64,000 bases of DNA, taken from the NCBI GenBank assembly GCA_045106765.1, contig JBGCFD010000067.1:88858-152857 (forward strand), written 5' to 3'. Numbering within the stretch: the first letter of the stretch is position 1; the number at the start of each line of letters is the position of its first letter. The notes below the pieces were generated by a model. That model saw nothing but the letters and a program-made list of their open reading frames with translations, was not told where the DNA came from and ran no database searches. This DNA is from CAJQQY01 sp045106765. GTDB taxonomy: Bacteria; Bacteroidota; Bacteroidia; Chitinophagales; Saprospiraceae. Shown piece by piece: positions 1 to 9,298 of this stretch. Made by a program: the position numbers and the translations under genes.

Positions 1-1592
1 GCTCCCATATTTTCAATATCTGTTTCTCGATTCCAATTATTTAAGTGGGTAATTATTTTTGCCAAATCAGGATATTTCTGAGGATCTAGATTCAGTAGCA
101 ATTCCAAATTGGGGAACGAATGAACCTCCGCAGGTGTATGCCATTTGGTATCCATCTTAATTCGCTTAAAATCTTCATAAGAAATTCTTCCCTCTTTTTT
201 CATCAAATCAAAATATCGGATCGACCGATTATTGTCTCCAGTCATGTAGCCAAAAGTAGAATTAATCGTCGAAGGATCAATATTTTCTTCCACAGCGGTG
301 GAGTGAAAAGGAGTATTATTTGAATTACCAAGATAACCACAGTCAGGATTTTTTATTTGGAAAATATCTTCAAAGGGATGAAAATCATTTTCCCAAACTA
401 CTTCAGAAGTATACCCGGGCAGTACTTTTTTCCAATTATATTTTGGGTTCCTTTTGGGAAAAAGTCCAAGGCTAGAGTAAAAGATATTATCTTGATTATC
501 TGCATACATCATATTGGTCGTGCAAACTCCAAGGCGACTGACTGCCGTTTTAAATTCAGCAAAATCTTTCGCCTTATTCATCATGTACCATTGTTCCGCA
601 CCACCGATAGTTTGGTTAGCAGTAAATTTTAGCGCATAGTAATTTCCATTTTTACTTTTTAATACTGGGCCATGTTTGCTTCGATACATCTTTCGTTTCA
701 CACCTATTTTCAATCCCAGAATTTTGACTTTCAATTTCACTTTTCGTACCTCGAGTGTTTCCCATTTCCCATCATAGAAATATTTATTTTTTTCATTTTT
801 ATGCATTTCTAATTTATAGATGTCAGAAAAATCTGCATGGTTGACCGTGTGTGTCCAAGCCAAATTTTCATTCGCACCAACAGTAATATGCATTCCTCCT
901 AGCAGCGTTGCTCCCAATACATTCATTCCCTCCTCACTTACCAAATGTGCTTCGTACCAAGAGTAAGGCCCCTCCAAAGGTTGATGTGGATTGATCGCCA
1001 AATAGGTTTCGCCATCCTTGGTTTTTTTACTGTTGACTGCAAACGCATTCGATCCCATCGGAGTTCGATTTTCGATGGCTTCCATTTTTCCAGAAACAAC
1101 TTTTTGCAAAGCGCCTGGCGCTCCTGACAGTAAAGTCAACGCCAAGGTGTACCCTTTGATTACATCTTGACCGTTGATAGGAAACATCTTTTTAGAGAGC
1201 ACTCGTTTAGGATATTTTTTGGCAAAATCATTCATGCCTTGAGCATAGGCATTTAGAATTTTTTTAAATTCTGGAGAAATATCCCTCTCGTATTTTTGAT
1301 CGACAATTTCATTTACTTCGATCAAATGAACAGCAAAATCTAAGACTGCACCTTCCACTCCTTTGACTGCTCCAAGTCCTCCTCGGATGGGTAATAAAGT
1401 TTCTTGGATTGTTTCAAAATCATCTTCCGCCGATGCCCAGGCAAGTCCATAAGCCACTTGTGCATCTGTCTTTGCATAAATATGTGGAACACCCCATTGA
1501 TCACGAATAATAGTGATGTCGTCAGGGTTGATTTGACCAAAAACGGATGTGGCTAAAAATAGAAAAATGAGGCTTAAAAATGGCTTAATCAT
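1..1592 (-). CDS. Penicillin acylase family N-terminal nucleophile amidohydrolase (partial, C-terminus beyond left edge)
   Basis: The gene is open from an ATG at 1592 to the window edge, giving 530 codons. Residues 1-19 form a signal peptide ending VFG-Q. The alpha-chain start motif RDQWGVPHIYA is at 30-40. The beta-chain nucleophile is Ser181 in the motif GSNAFAV. At the spacing expected for acylases of the PvdQ/quinoprotein type, His203 (NPHQP) corresponds to beta-His23 and Val250 (AWTHTV) to beta-Val70. The NSNNTP motif near 423-428 probably holds the oxyanion Asn. The family is made as a proenzyme, exported, and cleaved autocatalytically before the Ser. It hydrolyses amide bonds in beta-lactams, N-acyl-homoserine lactones or similar acyl-amides; the substrate here cannot be read from sequence. 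A TTG/TATTTTTG promoter lies just upstream. Confidence 0.9.
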   Translation of the reverse strand, partial: MIKPFLSLIFLFLATSVFGQINPDDITIIRDQWGVPHIYAKTDAQVAYGLAWASAEDDFETIQETLLPIRGGLGAVKGVEGAVLDFAVHLIEVNEIVDQKYERDISPEFKKILNAYAQGMNDFAKKYPKRVLSKKMFPINGQDVIKGYTLALTLLSGAPGALQKVVSGKMEAIENRTPMGSNAFAVNSKKTKDGETYLAINPHQPLEGPYSWYEAHLVSEEGMNVLGATLLGGMHITVGANENLAWTHTVNHADFSDIYKLEMHKNEKNKYFYDGKWETLEVRKVKLKVKILGLKIGVKRKMYRSKHGPVLKSKNGNYYALKFTANQTIGGAEQWYMMNKAKDFAEFKTAVSRLGVCTTNMMYADNQDNIFYSSLGLFPKRNPKYNWKKVLPGYTSEVVWENDFHPFEDIFQIKNPDCGYLGNSNNTPFHSTAVEENIDPSTINSTFGYMTGDNNRSIRYFDLMKKEGRISYEDFKRIKMDTKWHTPAEVHSFPNLELLLNLDPQKYPDLAKIITHLNNWNRETDIENMG

Positions 1593-1608
1593 ATTTGGTA
1601 TTTTGAAA

Positions 1609-1642
1609 CAAAAATAGAAAAATGTTTTCAACTATTTCGCAA
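1609..1642 (-). promoter_or_regulatory. Putative promoter of the acylase gene
   Basis: Read on the minus strand, an exact TAnnTTTG -7 element (TATTTTTG, 1616 to 1609) follows a TTG (1642 to 1640) after 23 bases. This resembles the Bacteroidota housekeeping promoter. It predicts a leader of about 10 bases before the ATG at 1592. The call rests on motif match only. Confidence 0.4.
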
Positions 1643-1742
1643 TATTCGAAACACGATTTTATACTGTAGTGCGAATGTTTGTCTTTCCCTTATTGTTCAT
1701 TTTCTAAATACGAAGAGGCTGTCTTTTCTCTTGAGTAGGTAC

Positions 1743-1777
1743 AAAAAAAACGAGCTACTTTATTTCAAGTAGCTCGT
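1743..1777 (-). terminator. Orphan intrinsic terminator
   Basis: An 11-bp perfect stem (ACGAGCTACTT with AAGTAGCTCGT, 1750-1760 and 1767-1777) with a 6-base loop is followed on the minus strand by eight T. No annotated gene on the minus strand ends here, so it must serve a short upstream transcript or attenuate readthrough towards the acylase gene. Confidence 0.7.
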
Positions 1778-1863
1778 TCGATGCTATAACTCCTTATTTC
1801 CCGTAAGGATATTTTTGTTCATGGGATTGTATTTTCCTTTTCCTAAAATGTTGATCAAAAATA
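1743..1863 (-). ncRNA. Candidate short transcript with a 12-codon ORF and its own terminator
   Basis: On the minus strand this stretch holds, in order, a TAnnTTTG match (TATTTTTG, 1863-1856), an ATG at 1822 opening a 12-codon ORF that stops at 1784 (peptide MNKNILTGNKEL), a small hairpin (CCTTA/TAAGG) inside that ORF, and a strong stem-loop with a T-run. A transcript of about 105 nt is predicted. It lies upstream of the acylase gene but should end before that gene's own promoter. It could be a small RNA, a leader-peptide gene or a decayed fragment. No known RNA family was recognised. The rest of the 1593-2012 gap is AT-rich with nothing else supportable. Confidence 0.3.
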
Positions 1864-2012
1864 GTCTTAAAATAAATACTACTAAAAAACATTTTATACA
1901 TTTTTTCCAAAAAAAAACTTAATCTTAACACATAACAGTCAATGAATACAACCACTTTAGATTATTTTTTCCAAAAAAAATGACTACATTTATTACAATA
2001 AAAAACTAAAAA

Positions 2013-3425
2013 ATGCAAAAAAGTAGATTACTTGAACTCTTCAAAAGTCTAGATAAAATAGAAGTGAAGAAATTAAGAAAATGGGTTCGTTCCCCATTTT
2101 TTAATCAGCGAGAAGATGTGATTTTGCTTTTTGATTATTTAGAAAAAGCTCGCCCTTTCCAAAAAACTGACCGACTCCATCGAGAATATATTTTCTCCAA
2201 AATTTTCCCTAACGAAAAATATAATGAAAAAAAATTTGGTTACGTTCAGTCTTTTTTATTGACTGAAATTAAAAAATTTATCGCTTACGAAGAGTTCTCT
2301 AAAGATGAAATACGACCACAAATTCATCTAGTGCAAAACTTGAGAAAAAGAGGATTGAATCGACATTTTGAAAGTGAATGGAAGAATGCAAATGTATTGT
2401 TAGAAAATCAATCTATTCGAAATTCAGATTATCATTTTTTTAATTACCAATTGCAAAATGAGCAACATAAATACTCTAATAGTTTAAGTAGAAAGAAACC
2501 CAAAGGATTGCAAGAAGCGAGTAATGAATTGACAAATTATTTTATTGCTCAAAAATTAAAATTGAGCTGTGATCAACTGAATGCCCAAAACTTAATACAG
2601 GTAGAATATGAGCAAGATTTCTTAGCTGAAGTTATCAGTTTTTTAGAAGAAAAAAAGGAATCTAATCTTCCATCTGCTGAAGTTTATTATCATTATTATA
2701 AAACGCTCATAGAACCAGATAATAAGATTTTTTATCAAAAATTAAAAGCGACACTAGTAGCCTATCAAGGGAAATTTCCAAAATCGGAATTGAATTATTT
2801 ATACCTCGCAACTATCAATTATTGTATCAAACAGCATAATGCAGGCAAGAAAAATTTCACGAGAGAGATGCTACAATTATACAAAGAAGGATTAAAAAAT
2901 GAAGTATTTTTAGTCAATGGTATTTTGGATAGATTTACTTATAAAAACACAATTGCTACTGCCATCCATTTAAAAGAATTTGATTGGGCAGAGAAATTTA
3001 TTCATGATTATAAAAATCAACTTGATGTAAAATGGCGAGAAGATATGTTTAACTATAATCTAGCTGTTTTATATTGCAACTTACCAAATTATGATAAAGC
3101 AATGACCTTATTGCAGCAAGCTGAGTTTGATGATATTTTCTTAAAAATTGCTACTCGAAAAATGTTACTCAAAATTTATTTTGATCTAGAAGAATTAAAT
3201 GCGTTAGAATCTTTGTTGGATAGTTTTCATCGTTTTTTGACTCGTCACACTAAAAACTTAAGTTATCATCAGCCCGTTTATATTAACTTTATAAAATTTG
3301 TAAGACGATTGTTACAAACTCCCAAATTTGATAAAACAGCTAGACAAAATCTAAAAATTGAAATTGAATCGACTAAAGATTTAGCTGACAAAAAATGGTT
3401 AATTGAAAAATTAAATATTTCTTAA
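2013..3425 (+). CDS. Conserved hypothetical helical protein, 470 aa
   Basis: The protein is not recognised as a named family. It has no signal peptide or membrane segment, is rich in Lys, Leu, Glu and aromatic residues, and looks all-helical. Paired-helix stretches such as YLYLATINYC (near 256) and FNYNLAVLYCNLPNYDKAMTL (near 345) resemble a TPR-like solenoid, so a cytoplasmic protein-protein scaffold is plausible. The N-terminus (LLELFKSLDKIEVKKLRKWV) resembles proteins I associate with Saprospiria, but that is from memory and unchecked. The gene stands alone: the acylase gene runs away from it and a convergent secreted-protein gene lies downstream, with a shared bidirectional terminator. 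A weak -7 match (TACATTTA) lies at 1984-1991. Confidence 0.75.
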   Translation: MQKSRLLELFKSLDKIEVKKLRKWVRSPFFNQREDVILLFDYLEKARPFQKTDRLHREYIFSKIFPNEKYNEKKFGYVQSFLLTEIKKFIAYEEFSKDEIRPQIHLVQNLRKRGLNRHFESEWKNANVLLENQSIRNSDYHFFNYQLQNEQHKYSNSLSRKKPKGLQEASNELTNYFIAQKLKLSCDQLNAQNLIQVEYEQDFLAEVISFLEEKKESNLPSAEVYYHYYKTLIEPDNKIFYQKLKATLVAYQGKFPKSELNYLYLATINYCIKQHNAGKKNFTREMLQLYKEGLKNEVFLVNGILDRFTYKNTIATAIHLKEFDWAEKFIHDYKNQLDVKWREDMFNYNLAVLYCNLPNYDKAMTLLQQAEFDDIFLKIATRKMLLKIYFDLEELNALESLLDSFHRFLTRHTKNLSYHQPVYINFIKFVRRLLQTPKFDKTARQNLKIEIESTKDLADKKWLIEKLNIS

Positions 3426-3440
3426 TCAGTTATTGTATTC

Positions 3441-3482
3441 AAAAAAAAGGTGTTACCCCATTCAGAGTAACACCTTTTTTTT
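3441..3482. terminator. Bidirectional intrinsic terminator
   Basis: A 16-bp perfect stem, A8-GGTGTTAC with GTAACACC-T8 and a 10-base loop, sits between two convergent genes. The A-tract on one side and T-tract on the other let it work on both strands. Confidence 0.9.
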
Positions 3483-3503
3483 GAATAAAAATTAATATGA
3501 AAT

Positions 3504-6500
3504 TTATTTCCCAACAAAAATAAGTTTCTGCATTTTTGATTGTTCCCCTGCCTTCCAATGAATAAAAATCATACTTTCATTCATGTCTTTAGTTTCTATT
3601 TTATAAAAATGCTTTCCAGCATCCTGCCTTTCATTTTCCACTAGAACACCAATTTTTTGTCCCAACGAATTATAAAAAACAATATTGACGTTTTCTTTTT
3701 TCGCCAAATAATATTCAAGAAAAAACAATTCATTTACGGGATTAGGATAGACTTCAAAAAATGATTTACTATTTTCTAAATTTCCATCATCGACTCTAAC
3801 CTCTACCGTCTGAAGACTATCACAACCATTAGCAGCCATGAGTTGTAAGATCAAAGTGGTATCATTATTAATTATTTCTCCATTGATTTCTGTCCCACTA
3901 TCAATATAAATTGTGCTATCAGAATAACTATGTTCCAGAACATGAACTACTGTCATTTCCACACTATTAAGATAGTTCAATTCGATGGTTTGGGTTAATA
4001 GAGTGTCGTTCTGAATTTCAATTCCTAAGAGACTATCTCCTCTACATATTTCTGCATTCTGCACTAAATATTCAGTTGGGATTTCGATGGTATGAAAAAC
4101 GTTTTCTGTAATTATCGGGGCATTAAAATCAAAATAAATACCTGCCGAATTATTGATAACTGTTCCTGGAATTAAATTTTCTTTTAACCCAATTTTAAAT
4201 TTCACAAATCCATTGGAAGCAATTAAATTAACATTGCTATCTGGCAACAGGATGTTATCAAAAGTGAATTTTAAAATTCCATTTTCTAAAATTTCAGATT
4301 CGTAATGATGGCTACTTGTTCCAAATTGAATCGTCGTTATATCTAAAAATGAAGACAACGTATCTCTTAAAACTACGGTGAAGGCAGTATCTGTTCCTGT
4401 ATTTTGAAAACGAATATGATATTCAATTTCATCTGAATTGGCAATAAAATGTTCACTAAAATATCCTGTTGGGTAGGCAACTTTGATGTTAGGATCATAT
4501 GCTCCAATATTTTCTTGACAGTCTTCATCTATAAAATAATTACCATCATCCATGGGATATTGAGTCACAAAACCTAGACTAACATTGCCAGTTCCACAGC
4601 CTTCAACAACTGAGGTAGGCATACTATTGCCAGGGTGACCAGCTGATTGTTGCACCTCTGCCCGAAAGGTTTGGCCTTCTGCAAAAACTGATTTAGTGAG
4701 CACCTGATTTTGAAAAAGTTCAGAAATTGGTTCTACAAAAAGAATCACATCATCTTGAATAATTTTTACAATACTCGGTTCGCTAATCGGATTAATTCCG
4801 ACATTCTCAATATTAAAAATAACAGAATCACCAATACAACTGCCTGTCACCTGAATACTTGAACTATCCCAAACGATACTTGGAATCAAGCAAAAAGTAT
4901 CTGGAAAAATATGCGCTTCCACACAATGGGTTTGACCTAAAATAGTACTATCACAATCCACCAAAACATTAACCGTAAAAGTTCCACACTCTCCTACTCC
5001 TACGTTTCCAATATCAAAAGAGTATAGATTATTTCCCAAATCGATAGATGGAATACTCGAAGAATTTACATTTAAATACTCATCAAATTGGACTTCGACG
5101 AGTGCATTAGACTCGTCGATAGTTCCTTTGTTACAGTATTTTATATAATAAGTATTTTCAAAACACCTACGCAGTTGAGGTGCTGAAACATCTACAGTCA
5201 TGTTAGGACAATTTACAATTGACTGAATTGGAAGGTCTAATAATGTGGTATCAAAAAGGTCATTTAATATCAATGGAAACTCATCATAAGTCGGACAGGT
5301 TTCCCAAAGTTCATTGGGAGGAATGACTCGTAAAATATAATTTCCAGTATCACATAATATGGAATAATTCCCTTGAGCATCGGTTATCGAAAAGTAATCT
5401 TCGTTCCCGTCAGCTACCACCATCCAACCAACCAAAGGATCTTCCAAATTATCCAACGAACAATCATTATCTACATCATGAAAAATATTTCCTTGAACAT
5501 TTGTCGTAAAACTATTGATCTCTGCATCCGTTTTAATTACCGCCATAATTGAATCACCTGTCCCTGCTATCACAAATCCACTATCCGATGTATTCAAAAT
5601 ATTAGCTGGATAACCAACTGCATTACTCTCTGTTAAATATCGAGTCATGATTTCATCCCCATCAGAATTAGTCCTGACAATCAAACCAAAACCTTCACTA
5701 GTTACATTTAAAACAGAATTTCCAACAGTAACCAAATCTCCATTTGGTGCTTCTACAATGGAAAAACCTCTTTCTTGAGAGCCAGTTACACCAATCAAAT
5801 TAGACCAAAGAGAATCTCCAGTTTCACTTATTTTTATTAAGTACAAATCAACTTCATCTCCATTATTTAATTTTTTGTACCCAGCGCTCACATATCCTCC
5901 ATCAGAAGTTTGAATAACATCTTCTCCAAATTCATCAAATTGTCCACCTGTTTTATAATCCCAAACTTCTTCTCCATTTTCATCTAATTTTATAAGGTAA
6001 AAATCCTCATCATCATTAGTTCCAAGGGGACGTGTGTATCCTGTTATAATATAACCACCATCCGACGTATTTTTTATATCTCGTCCTTCTGTTTTCCCAA
6101 CATCAGGCCCAGCAGATTTAATCCATTCTTGCTGACCTTGACCATCTACTTTTATCAATAAAATCTTATCATAATTTGGTGCAAATTCTCCCATCATTAA
6201 AAAGCCTCCATCAGTAGTTGGAAGAAGTGCATTAAATTCATCATAAGAACTTGATCCATAATTTTGAGACCAAATTTCATTACCCAATTCATCCAGTCGC
6301 AACAAATAATAATCTGCAGATCCAATCGTATTATTAAAAGTCATGCCTCCAATAATATATCCTCCATCATCCAATTGAAAAATCCGAGTCGACCGATCTT
6401 CTCCGACACCACCAAAATACTTTAGCCATTGTTGATTTCCATCAGCATCTAATTTCAATACAGCAATGTCTTGCGCAGCTGGAATATCTACCGTTGCAGT

Positions 6501-6692
6501 CAGGCAATATCCGCCGTCTGCAGTTAAAGTCATATATTCCGTTCGAACATTTTCATAATCCGTAATCGGGTAAGTTCGCTCCCAGCCTTGAGCAAAAATT
6601 GAAGTAGAAAACAATAAGAATAGTGCTAACATTTGGTAGGAAAACCAATGCTGAGAAATTGATATTTGTTTAGAGTGTCGAGGTAGTCTCAT
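3504..6692 (-). CDS. Secreted propeller-repeat protein with DUF7619-like region and T9SS type A sorting domain
   Basis: The 1062-residue protein starts with a signal peptide (hydrophobic 21-33, cleavage near SIFA-Q35); Met21 is an alternative start that would give a more usual signal length. Residues 36-390 hold about six propeller-like repeats, each with a DGGY/DGGF core (59, 109, 161, 211, 264) and ending in 'L.G...W', as in SBBP/delta-60-type secreted proteins. A SdrD-B-like segment with an N-D-x-D-N-D-C calcium-like loop is at 398-470. A DUF7619-like region, with 'AYDPNIKVAYP' and 'RFQNTGTDTAF', spans about 730-870. The tail (EVYPNPV at 980, to 1062) is a type A T9SS sorting domain, so the protein is exported across the outer membrane and probably surface-attached. 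No catalytic residues are evident. It is transcribed alone. Confidence 0.85.
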   Translation of the reverse strand: MRLPRHSKQISISQHWFSYQMLALFLLFSTSIFAQGWERTYPITDYENVRTEYMTLTADGGYCLTATVDIPAAQDIAVLKLDADGNQQWLKYFGGVGEDRSTRIFQLDDGGYIIGGMTFNNTIGSADYYLLRLDELGNEIWSQNYGSSSYDEFNALLPTTDGGFLMMGEFAPNYDKILLIKVDGQGQQEWIKSAGPDVGKTEGRDIKNTSDGGYIITGYTRPLGTNDDEDFYLIKLDENGEEVWDYKTGGQFDEFGEDVIQTSDGGYVSAGYKKLNNGDEVDLYLIKISETGDSLWSNLIGVTGSQERGFSIVEAPNGDLVTVGNSVLNVTSEGFGLIVRTNSDGDEIMTRYLTESNAVGYPANILNTSDSGFVIAGTGDSIMAVIKTDAEINSFTTNVQGNIFHDVDNDCSLDNLEDPLVGWMVVADGNEDYFSITDAQGNYSILCDTGNYILRVIPPNELWETCPTYDEFPLILNDLFDTTLLDLPIQSIVNCPNMTVDVSAPQLRRCFENTYYIKYCNKGTIDESNALVEVQFDEYLNVNSSSIPSIDLGNNLYSFDIGNVGVGECGTFTVNVLVDCDSTILGQTHCVEAHIFPDTFCLIPSIVWDSSSIQVTGSCIGDSVIFNIENVGINPISEPSIVKIIQDDVILFVEPISELFQNQVLTKSVFAEGQTFRAEVQQSAGHPGNSMPTSVVEGCGTGNVSLGFVTQYPMDDGNYFIDEDCQENIGAYDPNIKVAYPTGYFSEHFIANSDEIEYHIRFQNTGTDTAFTVVLRDTLSSFLDITTIQFGTSSHHYESEILENGILKFTFDNILLPDSNVNLIASNGFVKFKIGLKENLIPGTVINNSAGIYFDFNAPIITENVFHTIEIPTEYLVQNAEICRGDSLLGIEIQNDTLLTQTIELNYLNSVEMTVVHVLEHSYSDSTIYIDSGTEINGEIINNDTTLILQLMAANGCDSLQTVEVRVDDGNLENSKSFFEVYPNPVNELFFLEYYLAKKENVNIVFYNSLGQKIGVLVENERQDAGKHFYKIETKDMNESMIFIHWKAGEQSKMQKLIFVGK

Positions 6693-7048
6693 GTGTATAG
6701 TTAGGAGTATGTTGTATTCAATCGTTTTTTGACCAACGTTGTTTCTTTTGATAAAGATAAGTTTCTACATCAATTTGGGCAAAAACATTAAATCCTTTTT
6801 TCCAAAATTTTACAACCTTAAAAACGACTAAAAATCATTAAACACAATCATTTCTTATTTTATTTTTCCAATAAAAATCATATCAAAAATCACATTCTCC
6901 AATTAAAAAATGATACAAATTCTTTCTTCTTTTTTATTTACCATTTTAAATCAACTAAAATTACCAAAATCTAAGGAGGTTATCCTAGTTTTGCAAAATC
7001 AAAAAATAGAAGCTTAAAGTCATTTTAACTATCCATAATTTTTTCATT
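6693..7048 (+). promoter_or_regulatory. Divergent intergenic region with a -7 element for the epimerase gene
   Basis: This AT-rich gap of about 355 bases lies between divergent genes. The one clear signal is an exact TAnnTTTG match, TAGTTTTG at 6986-6993, which would give a leader of about 50 bases for the gene at 7049. An upstream TTG at proper spacing is not evident. No gene or repeat was seen in the remainder. Confidence 0.4.
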
Positions 7049-7924
7049 ATGTCTCAATTTTTTATTGAAAATAACTTTCTCAAAGTGGGTATCAATCAAA
7101 TCGGTGCTGAATTCGCTAGCCTTCAATCCGTTGGTGATCGAACCGAATATTTGTGGCAAGCAGATCCAAAATTCTGGGGTCGGCATTCCTGCGTTTTATT
7201 TCCATACATCGGTAAAGTTTGGAAAGACCAATTCCAAATAGGAGAAAAAACTTATCATGGAAAACAACATGGTTTTGCCAGAAATTTGCCTTTTGAAAAA
7301 GTATTATTGGAAAAAGAAAAAGCAATTTTCCAATTAAAATACAATAAGAAAACTTTGGATGAGTACCCATATAAATTTTCACTTTTGATGAAATATGTTT
7401 TGGAAAAAAATCAATTGCATATCATTTATGAAGTAGAAAATTTGGACAACCAACCGATTTATTTTTCCCTTGGAGCACATCCTGCATTTAATGTTCCTTT
7501 GAAAAAAAATGAAAAACGGTCTGACTATTCTTTAGAGTTTGAAAAGGTGGAACAAGTAGAAACTTTAGAGATAACTGATGGATATTTAGACGGAAATTCT
7601 CGTGATGTTTTTGATGGAAAAAATACGATTCAGATTACGGATGATTTATTCGACAAAGATGCTTTGGTTTTTAAAAGTTTAGCGTCTAATTTTTTGTATT
7701 TAAAAAATTCTTTGGGAGAAAAAATTTGGACTTTTATTTTTGAAGATTTTTCCTATTTAGGTATTTGGTCGCAGAATCAGGAGTCACCTTTTGTTTGCAT
7801 TGAGCCTTGGTTTGGAGTGGCGGATAAGTTAAATGCAAATTGGGATTTCAGAGAAAAAGAAGGAGTCGTCGAGTTAGGAATTGGGAAAAAATTTAGTTGT
7901 AAACATAGTGTTATAATTTATTAA
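7049..7924 (+). CDS. Aldose 1-epimerase family protein (galactose mutarotase-like)
   Basis: The 291-residue protein has the beta-sandwich mutarotase signature of the LacX/YeaD-like branch. His74 in QHGFAR and His144 in SLGAHPAFN are the expected pair of catalytic/binding histidines, and Glu252 in CIEPWFG is the expected general base. Asn149 next to His144 also fits the family. The family interconverts alpha and beta anomers of aldoses or phosphosugars in the cytoplasm; no signal peptide is present, in agreement. The exact sugar is unknown. The stop codon overlaps the -7 element of the following SGNH hydrolase gene, so the two genes may be transcribed separately as well as together. Confidence 0.88.
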   Translation: MSQFFIENNFLKVGINQIGAEFASLQSVGDRTEYLWQADPKFWGRHSCVLFPYIGKVWKDQFQIGEKTYHGKQHGFARNLPFEKVLLEKEKAIFQLKYNKKTLDEYPYKFSLLMKYVLEKNQLHIIYEVENLDNQPIYFSLGAHPAFNVPLKKNEKRSDYSLEFEKVEQVETLEITDGYLDGNSRDVFDGKNTIQITDDLFDKDALVFKSLASNFLYLKNSLGEKIWTFIFEDFSYLGIWSQNQESPFVCIEPWFGVADKLNANWDFREKEGVVELGIGKKFSCKHSVIIY

Positions 7925-7929
7925 TTTTG
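7897..7929 (+). promoter_or_regulatory. Putative promoter of the SGNH hydrolase gene
   Basis: TTG (7897-7899) and an exact TAnnTTTG element (TAATTTTG, 7922-7929) are separated by 22 bases. The -7 element overlaps the stop codon of the upstream gene. The predicted leader is about 40 bases. Confidence 0.45.
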
Positions 7930-7976
7930 GCAAATAAAAATTCAGTACATAAAATCCTAAAACGATTTTTACAAAC

Positions 7977-9026
7977 ATGAAAAAAGAAACCATATTTAAA
8001 ATCATCTCTGTTAGTCTTGGAATTTCCATCACGCTACTTGTCATAGAACTGGGACTACGATATATTTCCTACGCCAACTATCACAGCCTCGATGAAATTG
8101 GAGTTGATAAAAGAGAAGCCATCAATGATCCTCAAACTGAAAAAACGTTAGGTGAAATCATTCAACTTTCCACCAACAATAAAATCATCTACGAGCTTAT
8201 TCCAAATTCAATTTTTGGTTTCCAAAACATCGTGGTCAAAACAAATTCGCGCGGATTTAGAGACAAAGAATACCCTGCAAAAAAATCAAAAAATACTAAA
8301 CGAATCATTGGTTTAGGTGATTCGATTATGTTTGGCTGGGGAGTTGAAGAGGAAGAATGTTATCTCAGTCAATTGGAAAATATGCTCAACCAAAATGAAA
8401 ATGATTCGACTAATTATGAAGTCATCAATACTGGTGTTCCTGGTTATAATACCGCTATGGAAGTAGCTGTTCTCGAAAATAAAATAGATTTGCCCCAGGT
8501 AGATTTAGTCATCATTAATTTTATTGAAAACGATTTTGACTTGCCTAATTTTATCCGGAAGAAACCTCCATATGATAATTTTAAACAATCATTTATCCGC
8601 AAACAACTTTTCCCTGAAAGTTTAGATGGATGGAAAGGAATTGATTCTCGATTGCATGAATCTCCTTTTGACACTTCAGGATATTATGAAAAAGATCCAG
8701 AGGATGTTCCTGATATTTATAAAAACATGGTAGGTGAAAAAAGCTATTTAGTTGCGATGAATAGATTAAAACAACTAAGTGAAGAACATAATTTCCAAAT
8801 AATTCTTTTGTCCAATAGTCTTTATAAACCGAGACCAAAGTCAGTTACTGATTTTGCAAAAACATCAAATATTCCTTATTTGGATGTACGAGAAAGTTGG
8901 TGGGATTGCAAAGTAGAATTTAACAATAAGCCTTATAAAATTTCCGATGTCGATTGGCATCCAAATCGATATGGACATGAGTGTAATGCGAGAATTTTGT
9001 ATGATAAAGTGAAAGAGATTTTATAA
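7977..9026 (+). CDS. Membrane-anchored SGNH/GDSL-family hydrolase
   Basis: One N-terminal membrane segment (about residues 8-29) is followed by an SGNH hydrolase domain. The nucleophile is Ser116 in GLGDSIMFGWGV. A block with 'VINTGVPGYNT' (block II Gly) follows near 150, and 'INFIENDFD' (block III Asn) near 180. The C-terminal dyad lies in DVDWHPNRYG, with His328 and Asp324 or Asp326. Enzymes of this type are esterases or acyltransferases that act on carbohydrate O-acetyl groups or lipids. The single membrane anchor suggests a periplasmic active site, possibly modifying an envelope glycan. No polymer-synthesis genes are adjacent, so the substrate is open. Confidence 0.85.
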   Translation: MKKETIFKIISVSLGISITLLVIELGLRYISYANYHSLDEIGVDKREAINDPQTEKTLGEIIQLSTNNKIIYELIPNSIFGFQNIVVKTNSRGFRDKEYPAKKSKNTKRIIGLGDSIMFGWGVEEEECYLSQLENMLNQNENDSTNYEVINTGVPGYNTAMEVAVLENKIDLPQVDLVIINFIENDFDLPNFIRKKPPYDNFKQSFIRKQLFPESLDGWKGIDSRLHESPFDTSGYYEKDPEDVPDIYKNMVGEKSYLVAMNRLKQLSEEHNFQIILLSNSLYKPRPKSVTDFAKTSNIPYLDVRESWWDCKVEFNNKPYKISDVDWHPNRYGHECNARILYDKVKEIL

Positions 9027-9094
9027 TATCAATCAACTAATTACTGACTATTTTTTAATGTACTATTCATCTTTTTGAAAATCTATTTTTTTTC

Positions 9095-9121
9095 AAAAAG
9101 CCCAATTCTGTGGGTTTTTTT
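9095..9121 (+). terminator. Intrinsic terminator after the SGNH hydrolase gene
   Basis: The stem AAAAAGCCCA/TGGGTTTTTT has a 6-base loop and a T-run. A second hairpin (CTTTTTGAAAA/TTTTCAAAAAG, 9071-9081 with 9090-9100) overlaps it and would compete for the same bases. Confidence 0.65.
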
Positions 9122-9298
9122 CCACCATATGTTAAAATTTTTATAATTTCACCGCAATATTGCAATGTTTAGAAATGTTAAATCATTTTACAAACTGTAA
9201 TTTATACCAAACCGAATTTCCTAACTTAGTTTTTATAATAAAAACATCTTTTAAACACCTGACGATCAGCCATTTGCAGGTTTAAAAAAAGTAACCTT

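Noticed and set aside
6973..6985. AAGGAGGTTATCC looks like the complement of the 16S rRNA 3' end or a very strong Shine-Dalgarno.
   Set aside because: No other rRNA sequence is nearby, the match has a mismatch, and the next ATG is about 60 bases away. An 8-codon TTG ORF after it is too short to claim.
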